Source: Mycolicibacterium wolinskyi
GTDB lineage: Bacteria > Actinomycetota > Actinomycetes > Mycobacteriales > Mycobacteriaceae
Assembly: GCF_002101965.1 (NCBI RefSeq)
Contig: NZ_LQQA01000030.1
Location: 1 to 64,000, forward strand
DNA: 64,000 bases
Direction of reading: 5' to 3'
Shown: in pieces, positions 58,971 to 64,000 of the stretch
Numbering within the stretch: the stretch's first letter is position 1
Layout of the letters: the number at the start of each line of letters is the position of its first letter
Notes under the pieces: generated by a model
The model's database searches: none
Told to the model about the DNA's origin: nothing
What the model saw: the letters and a program-made list of their open reading frames with translations, nothing else
Made by a program: the position numbers and the translations under genes

Positions 58971-60497
58971 GTGTGGCGCAGACACTTCGCCGTGTCGCTG
59001 TCTCGTCGCACCGTACTCAGGGGCGCGGTGGCATTGGCGGCGCTGCCCCTCGCAGGCTTCACCGCCGATCGTCGGCTCCGTTCCAGAGACCCCTTCACGC
59101 TCGGTGTCGCCTCAGGTGAGCCGAGTTCCGATGGCGTGGTGATCTGGACGCGGCTGGCTCCCGACCCCCTTGCCGATGACGGGCTCGGCGGTATGCCGGC
59201 ACGGGCCGTTGACGTGGAATGGGAGGTGGCTGCCGACGAGCGGTTCACCCACATCGCGCAACGCGGAATAGCGACAGCTGCACCGGAATACGCGCACAGC
59301 GTGCACGTTGAGCTGGCCGGCTTACGCCCCGGCCGTGACTATTTCTACCGATTTCGCACGGCCGGGCACCTGTCACCGGCCGGGCGTACCCACACTGCAC
59401 CCGAGCCCGGATCGCTTGCGCCGCTGAGCCTGTGTGTTGCTTCCTGCTCGAACTACGAGCAGGGCTGGTTCACGGCTTATCGCAGGCTTGTCGAGGAACA
59501 TCCCGATCTCGTTGTCCACCTTGGCGATTACCAGTACGAGTATGCCGCCCGCGATGGCGGTGTGCGGCGCCACGTCGGGCCCGAGACCATGACGCTCGCG
59601 AACTACCGCCAGCGTCATGCGCAGTACAAGACCGATTCGGATCTGCAGGCTGCGCACGCGTCGGCGCCATGGCTCGTGGTGTTCGACGACCACGAGCTGG
59701 CCGACAACTGGGCCGGCGACGTGCCCGCCAAACCGCAGGCCGGGTTCCTGGGCCGCCGAGCCGCGGCGCTGCGGGCGTACTACGAGAACATGCCGCTGCG
59801 CCGGTCGTCGTTGCCGCACGGTGCCGACATGCAGCTCTACCGGCGCGTGCACTGGGGCGCGCTCGCGACGTTCCACATGCTCGACACCCGTCAATACCGC
59901 ACCGATCAGGCGTGTGGTGACAGGATCTCTGACTGTTCAACTGGTCTGGATTCGGCTCGGTCTCTCACCGGTGATGCGCAGGAACGCTGGCTGCTCAACG
60001 GTTTTCGGCAATCCCGGCCACGCTGGGACGTGCTTGGGCAACAGGTCTTCTTCTCACAGGTGGATCTGACGCCAGGCCCCGGTCGTGGCGTCAACCCCGA
60101 TGCCTGGGACGGCTATGCGGCCAACCGCGACCGCATCGTCGCGGGGCTCATCGACTCACCCGTGCGCAACGCCGTCGTCCTCACCGGCGACATCCATTCT
60201 CACTGGGCCGCCGAGGTGCGGGACCGGTCCGGGTCGACGGTCGCGACCGAGCTCGTCACCACCTCGATCAGCTCCGGCGGCGATGGGTCAGCCGATACGC
60301 GCGCCGCGGTCCGTGCGGAGAATCCGCACATCCGGTACTTCGCCGACCGGCGCGGCTACATCCGTGTGCGCATTTCCGCCGACGAACTGCGTGCGGATTT
60401 TCGGGAGCTGCCGTACGTGACGCGGACCTGCGCCGCCGTGCGCACGGGGGCGTCGTTCGTGGTTCCCGACCGGGAGCGCGCATTGCACGCGATGTGA
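58971..60497 (+). CDS. phoD: PhoD-family alkaline phosphatase, Tat-exported
   Basis: A ~508-residue phosphodiesterase/phosphatase. The N-terminus has a Tat signal (LSRRTVLRGAVALAALPLAG). The PhoD N-domain is DPFTLGVASGEPSSDGVVIW, and the catalytic part includes VVHLGDYQYEY, VVFDDHELADNW, TFHMLDTRQYR and VLTGDIHSHWAAE. It hydrolyses phosphate monoesters or diesters outside the cell with Fe/Ca. GTG 58971 is chosen; GTG 58992 would still keep the RR motif. Phosphate starvation genes often include phoD. Confidence 0.9.
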   Translation: MWRRHFAVSLSRRTVLRGAVALAALPLAGFTADRRLRSRDPFTLGVASGEPSSDGVVIWTRLAPDPLADDGLGGMPARAVDVEWEVAADERFTHIAQRGIATAAPEYAHSVHVELAGLRPGRDYFYRFRTAGHLSPAGRTHTAPEPGSLAPLSLCVASCSNYEQGWFTAYRRLVEEHPDLVVHLGDYQYEYAARDGGVRRHVGPETMTLANYRQRHAQYKTDSDLQAAHASAPWLVVFDDHELADNWAGDVPAKPQAGFLGRRAAALRAYYENMPLRRSSLPHGADMQLYRRVHWGALATFHMLDTRQYRTDQACGDRISDCSTGLDSARSLTGDAQERWLLNGFRQSRPRWDVLGQQVFFSQVDLTPGPGRGVNPDAWDGYAANRDRIVAGLIDSPVRNAVVLTGDIHSHWAAEVRDRSGSTVATELVTTSISSGGDGSADTRAAVRAENPHIRYFADRRGYIRVRISADELRADFRELPYVTRTCAAVRTGASFVVPDRERALHAM

Positions 60498-60522
60498 CGC
60501 GTCTCGGGGTCATACTGCCTGT

Positions 60523-61569
60523 GTGGCTGTCCGCAGATCTTTAGCCCGTGCGGTGGTCGCGGTTGCCTGCACCGTGATGTTGGTGATCGCGTGCGGCAAC
60601 GACGTCGAGTCGCGCGGTGAACCTGCTGGCGGACTAGCCGAGATCGCGACGAATCTTGATGTGCCGTGGGGTATCGCGTTTCTGCCCGATGGCAGTGCGT
60701 TGATCGCTGAGCGGGATAGTGCCGCGATCAAGCATCTGACGGCTGGTGTGGTTCGCGACGTTGGCTCCGTCGCCGGTGTGGCGGCGCGTGGCGAGGGAGG
60801 TCTGCTCGGGCTCGCGACCGCGGGTTCGACTGTCTACGCCTATTTGACGACCGGTGAGGACAACCGGGTGGTGCAGATGCGCTTCGACGATGGGACGTTG
60901 AGTGCTCAATCGCCGATTCTCACCGGCATTCCCGCGGGTTCCCGCCACGACGGCGGACGAATCGCGTTCGGCCCGGACGGCAAGCTGTATGTCGCGACGG
61001 GCGAAGTTGGCGATCCACAGCTCGCCCAAGATCGAGCATCGTTGGGCGGCAAGATACTTCGCATCAATCCCGATGGCTCGGTACCGTCGGACAATCCGGA
61101 CCCGGCGTCACCGGTGTGGTCATACGGCCATCGCAACATCCAAGGGTTGGCATGGGACTCCGCCGGCCGACTGTGGGCCACGGAGTACGGCGCGAATCGG
61201 GTCGATGAGCTCAACTTGATCCAGTCGGGTGCCAACTACGGCTGGCCGATGGCCGAAGGGCGCGCCGGCACTGAGGGTTTGGAGGACCCGGTGATCGAGT
61301 GGGGCACCGATGAGGCGTCGCCCTCCGGTTTGGCCTACTTCGGTGGCTCACTGTGGGTCGCGGCGCTGCGAGGCGAGCGACTGTTTCAGATTCCCGTCGC
61401 CGGTGACGGTTCACTCGGTGCCCCGGTTCCGTTGTTCGTTGGCCGGTATGGGCGGCTCCGCACGGTCGTTCCGGCGCCGGATGGCACGCTGTGGTTCTCG
61501 ACGAGCAATCGGGATGGCCGGGGGAGTGCGCGTGCGGGTGATGATCGGATTTTGCAGTTTCGGCCGTGA
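60523..61569 (+). CDS. Soluble aldose (PQQ-type) sugar dehydrogenase, lipoprotein
   Basis: A 348-residue lipoprotein with a lipobox I-A-C in VMLVIACGN. The body is a six-bladed GDH/Asd-type propeller: NLDVPWGIAFLPDGSALIAE, EGGLLGLA, GSRHDGGRIAFGPDGKLYVA, SYGHRNIQGLAWDSAGRLWA and ELNLIQSGANYGWP. These match the family of periplasmic aldose sugar dehydrogenases and hedgehog-interacting-like proteins. His residues near GSRHDGGRIAF and the GYGHRN-like site are typical PQQ or sugar positions. GTG 60523. It follows phoD by 25 nt in the same direction and could share its transcript. Confidence 0.83.
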   Translation: MAVRRSLARAVVAVACTVMLVIACGNDVESRGEPAGGLAEIATNLDVPWGIAFLPDGSALIAERDSAAIKHLTAGVVRDVGSVAGVAARGEGGLLGLATAGSTVYAYLTTGEDNRVVQMRFDDGTLSAQSPILTGIPAGSRHDGGRIAFGPDGKLYVATGEVGDPQLAQDRASLGGKILRINPDGSVPSDNPDPASPVWSYGHRNIQGLAWDSAGRLWATEYGANRVDELNLIQSGANYGWPMAEGRAGTEGLEDPVIEWGTDEASPSGLAYFGGSLWVAALRGERLFQIPVAGDGSLGAPVPLFVGRYGRLRTVVPAPDGTLWFSTSNRDGRGSARAGDDRILQFRP

Positions 61570-61579
61570 GCGCGTTGGT

Positions 61580-61942
61580 CTATCGCGCCATCGAGAGTGC
61601 GCGCGCTTTCTCCAAGAACTCGCGTTCGTCTGGTGTAGCCGCGGACAAGGGACGATTGATGCGATCCAGAATGACCGCTGACGGCGCGAGCACCGACTCC
61701 AGCATTGCGCGTCCGACTCGGTGAGTACTGCGGAAGTTCTCTTCAAACATCTTCTTGACCAACGCCTCGAAGATGTCGGGATCTATGTAGTAATAATCCG
61801 AAGCCATCGAACTCAGGCCGGTAGGAAGACCGAGGTGTTCTCCGATTTGAGTGATGAACCGGACGTACAAGTCACCCACACGTAAGGCGGGACTCCAGAC
61901 GGTGTCGTCACCGACGTCGAAAATGAAACTCACGCTCACCAT
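61580..61942 (-). CDS. DUF6086-like small protein
   Basis: A 120-residue acidic protein. The pattern SFIFDVGDDTVWSPALRVGD, followed by LGLPTGLSSMASDYYYIDP and FEALVKKMF, is like the DUF6086 family of actinobacteria, whose members lie near secretion-related toxins. ATG 61942. It overlaps the end of the upstream gene (61936-62472) by 7 nt, showing an operon. The composition is less GC-rich than in the surrounding genome. Confidence 0.6.
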   Translation of the reverse strand: MVSVSFIFDVGDDTVWSPALRVGDLYVRFITQIGEHLGLPTGLSSMASDYYYIDPDIFEALVKKMFEENFRSTHRVGRAMLESVLAPSAVILDRINRPLSAATPDEREFLEKARALSMAR

Positions 61943-62472
61943 CGCTGCGAAGTGTTTCTGGGGTCAATGTAGTCAACTCTCACCACTTCTGCTTCTGAAT
62001 TCCAGCATGCAACACCAGCACGTATCGCCCGTATGTCGTCGTCTACGTAGTCAGGAGGTGGGGACCCCTCGAGATGAGCGATCCTTAAGGTATAAAACAC
62101 TGCTCGACGGGCCGTGAACGACAATGAAGCGCTCGGCGAGGCTGTCAGTTCAAGAGAAAGACCCGACTCCGTATTCTTGGGGATCGCGCCGATAACCGTC
62201 CATGCTGTACTCTCGCCGTGGCGTTCAACCTGCCTCCAGGAATACTGACTCACGTTTGAGGCCACTAGGAGTGCGGTGCTAGTGACCCCAATTATCTCCG
62301 CGAGGCGCATTTCGAAGATTATGCCCAAAGTCGACCTGATTCCGTCATATCGGACTTCGAGGATTTGCGCCTCGAGCAGGCTATCCTCCTCGGTAAATGG
62401 GTTCACCAACGAGGCATTGTGGGCTCTCATTTGGCCTGTATCGGTGAAGAATAGTTCTTCTAAAGTCGCCAT
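61936..62472 (-). CDS. Hypothetical protein in toxin-associated cluster
   Basis: A 178-residue protein starting at ATG 62472 (MATLEELFFTDTGQMRAHNA). It appears soluble, with mixed alpha/beta character and one Cys near the end. No domain is recognised. Its base composition is AT-richer than typical here, and the gene overlaps the DUF6086-like gene. The location downstream of a polymorphic toxin suggests it may be an accessory or immunity gene, which is inference only. Confidence 0.55.
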   Translation of the reverse strand: MATLEELFFTDTGQMRAHNASLVNPFTEEDSLLEAQILEVRYDGIRSTLGIIFEMRLAEIIGVTSTALLVASNVSQYSWRQVERHGESTAWTVIGAIPKNTESGLSLELTASPSASLSFTARRAVFYTLRIAHLEGSPPPDYVDDDIRAIRAGVACWNSEAEVVRVDYIDPRNTSQRW

Positions 62473-62497
62473 AATCTCAATTCTCGCTTGAAGGTTT

Positions 62498-62749
62498 ATG
62501 CCAGCAGGCGTCTTTAACGGCAGGCCACGCCAAGATGCCATGCTGCAGGCCGTCGAGACCATGGCCGCGGCGGATACGCGTGTCGACGAGGTGAGGCTGG
62601 TGACCTTTGGCCAGGCGTTGCATGACGGGGAGTGCGCTCAGATCGCTACTTTGGCCGTGACACCCGATTGTTGCGCCGGGATCGCTGCTCGGCTGAAGAC
62701 ATTGACGTCTAATGTGCGACAGCGCTGTCCGTTGGGCGGGTCAGCTTAA
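62498..62749 (+). CDS. Possible small orphan gene
   Basis: An 83-residue plus-strand frame (ATG 62498) between two minus-strand genes. It ends CCAGIAARLKTLTSNVRQRC and has four Cys residues. No SD sequence or family is clear. It may be a degenerate remnant of an inserted gene rather than an expressed one. Its end overlaps the immunity candidate by four bases. Confidence 0.3.
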   Translation: MPAGVFNGRPRQDAMLQAVETMAAADTRVDEVRLVTFGQALHDGECAQIATLAVTPDCCAGIAARLKTLTSNVRQRCPLGGSA

Positions 62750-63015
62750 CGATCTATCGGCCAGGCCAAAAGATAGGCTCCGACAGCATTGTCGATCGCC
62801 ATGCCGCGCTCATTTGGTATGTGACCGGGTCCGAAGTTTTCGCTCAACGCTGCTGAGAGTGCGTCGATAACCGCGTCGCTCTGTTCGTTGGTGGGCCGCT
62901 CGGCCGCCTGAAGTGAATGCAATAGCGTCGGATTCCGTTGCGCCAGTTCTTCTTCAATAACGGCACGCGCTTCATCTGAGATCGCGTCGAGAATATTACT
63001 CACGGAGTTCTCCAT
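62746..63015 (-). CDS. Putative immunity protein of the polymorphic toxin
   Basis: An 89-residue acidic protein (96 from ATG 63036). It is helical: NSVSNILDAISDEARAVIEE and QSDAVIDALSAALSENFGPG. The start lies inside the end of the toxin gene (overlap of 16 nt or 37 nt), a standard arrangement in toxin-immunity pairs. Its small size and acidity fit an immunity protein binding a basic toxin tip. No known family was recognised. Confidence 0.62.
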   Translation of the reverse strand: MENSVSNILDAISDEARAVIEEELAQRNPTLLHSLQAAERPTNEQSDAVIDALSAALSENFGPGHIPNERGMAIDNAVGAYLLAWPIDR

Positions 63016-64000
63016 CCGCCGCGGCTGGTTGCCCATGCCGTCACCACTTGTCCGTCTTTGTTTAAGACCACTATTGCGTCCTCGCCTACGTAGCGGTATG
63101 TACCACCGTAGTTGTCAGGGGTGAATCTGGGAGGTTGGGTGGGTTTGTCGACTGCGCTCTGTAACGCTTCGTCGCTTACGCCATGTCCGTCTCGAGTCAT
63201 TACTTGCTGGGCGCCGTGCTCTGTCATGCCAGAGATACTTTGTGGTGCTGGGAAAGGTGCTTCGTCGCTGGTCGTAGCCAGTGGCGGCTCGATCGGTTGA
63301 TCATGATCCGTCCCGTCTGGTGTGGTTGCGGGAGTGTCGTCTGCGCCGGTGGTCGGCGGCGTCGGCTGTTCAGGTGAGTCGCTGGGCAAGGGTTGTTCGC
63401 GGCCGACGGGTGCGGGCGTTGGATTTTCGACTGGCGCTGGTGTGGGGCGATCAACTGGCGGAGGATGGCTGGCGAGGTTGGCTGCGGCGTCATCGGCGCG
63501 GGCTTCGGCCGCGACAAGTGCCTTGGGGATGACGTTGTCACCGGTGAGGGCTGCCGCGCCTTCAAACGCCTCGCGTCCGAGAAGGGTCTTTAAACCATGC
63601 ATTCCGGCCTGTCCGAGTCCCTTGGCCGCTAACGCGGCTTCCGGCGCGCCGACCGCGGTGGTGACCGCGTTGAACAGGAGCTCGTCGTCGGGTGTGACTT
63701 TGCCTGGATCAGGCGTGTTGGTACTGACGAGCGTGCCACCTTTGAAGGTGTAGCTGGTTCCTTTGGCTTGATCGAAAAACTCGCCGGTTCCGTTCCTGAG
63801 TTGTCCATACACCTGATAGGGGACGCCATCGTGGGTGGTGTTGATCAGGAAATGGCCGTCCGGGGATACGGTGATCGACTTCGGATCGATCTGCGAATAG
63901 TCCGGGATGTTGCCGAGATCGTTGAGCGCGGCGGCTAGCTCACCTTTGAGCCTGCGGGCGGTGTTGTTTGCGGTGTCGAACTCCGACGTCCCCGGGGTGT
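63000..64000 (-). CDS. Polymorphic toxin, C-terminal part (start outside window)
   Basis: The frame is open from 64000 to the stop at 63000-63002, giving about 333 residues of the C-terminus. Upstream is a segment with ITVSPDGHFLINTTHDGVPY and repeated beta/linker sequences. A long Pro/Thr/Glu-rich linker follows (VDRPTPAPVENPTPAP), and the last ~75 residues form a toxin tip: EHGAQQVMTRDGHGVSDEAL, YVGEDAIVVLNKDGQVVTAW and GGWR. This is like DUF4258/RelE-fold RNases. The N-terminal delivery domain (possibly T7SS-type) is outside the window. The downstream overlapping gene is the expected immunity. Confidence 0.72.
   Translation of the reverse strand, partial: TPGTSEFDTANNTARRLKGELAAALNDLGNIPDYSQIDPKSITVSPDGHFLINTTHDGVPYQVYGQLRNGTGEFFDQAKGTSYTFKGGTLVSTNTPDPGKVTPDDELLFNAVTTAVGAPEAALAAKGLGQAGMHGLKTLLGREAFEGAAALTGDNVIPKALVAAEARADDAAANLASHPPPVDRPTPAPVENPTPAPVGREQPLPSDSPEQPTPPTTGADDTPATTPDGTDHDQPIEPPLATTSDEAPFPAPQSISGMTEHGAQQVMTRDGHGVSDEALQSAVDKPTQPPRFTPDNYGGTYRYVGEDAIVVLNKDGQVVTAWATSRGGWRTP

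Noticed and set aside
1..64000. CRISPR arrays, insertion sequences, prophage or att sites
   Set aside because: No regular direct repeats with spacers, no transposase or integrase frame and no duplicated tRNA end at tRNA-Tyr were seen.

Overview
The window looks like chromosome of a fast-growing mycobacterium (Mycolicibacterium type, M. smegmatis-like). It is GC-rich with many GTG starts. It carries an mce operon, a MPT64-like secreted protein, a cutinase, Ser/Thr kinases, mycolic-acid-type methyltransferases, a KasA-like ketosynthase and Pro/Thr-rich mycobacterial proteins. The species is inferred from gene content only.

1-7.4 kb: the end of mceA, then mceB-F, an Mce-associated membrane protein and a MPT64-like secreted protein, all overlapping or closely spaced (lipid import). 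7.4-11.9 kb: a tandem Phd-like antitoxin without toxin, then an ABC importer (lipoprotein, ATPase, permease) with an FMN monooxygenase, probably for an organosulfur or similar compound. 12.0-12.7 kb: yajQ, tRNA-Tyr and its terminator. 12.8-27.0 kb: a two-domain phosphofructokinase with a CtpF-like cation pump, two convergent acyltransferases, lactate dehydrogenase, a DASS transporter, a GH65 phosphorylase and the Pit phosphate transporter.

27.4-40.0 kb is a mycobacterial accessory region. It holds a cutinase, two related Pro-rich membrane proteins, a polytopic membrane protein and an AT-richer Ser/Thr kinase. Its centre is a Ro60/Rsr (TROVE) gene preceded by two tandem Y-RNA-like elements; the first contains an almost complete tRNA-mimic module. 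After it come a lipidless small membrane protein and a probable secreted HNH nuclease with a SUKH-like immunity partner.

40.0-49.1 kb: a SNF2-type ATPase, a fused membrane pseudokinase/flippase-like protein, a kinase whose sensor is a solute-binding domain, a PknH-sensor-like lipoprotein, a His-rich exported peptide and a NYN/OST-HTH protein. 49.2-54.6 kb is a lipid-modification cluster: desaturase, a double-HTH MerR regulator, a KAS homologue with Asp at the catalytic Cys position, and two SAM-dependent mycolate-type methyltransferases. 54.8-61.6 kb: a frameshifted gene, a membrane beta-propeller protein, a PASTA-like exported protein, a metallophosphatase lacking its usual bridging Asp, PhoD and a PQQ-type sugar dehydrogenase. 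61.6-64.0 kb: the C-terminal end of a polymorphic toxin (RelE/DUF4258-like tip) with an overlapping immunity candidate and further small genes of atypical composition.

The most interesting items are the tandem Y RNAs with rsr, the two toxin-immunity pairs, the Cys-to-Asp KAS, the kinase-SBP and pseudokinase-membrane fusions, an apparent ATC start codon and a palindromic motif found twice.
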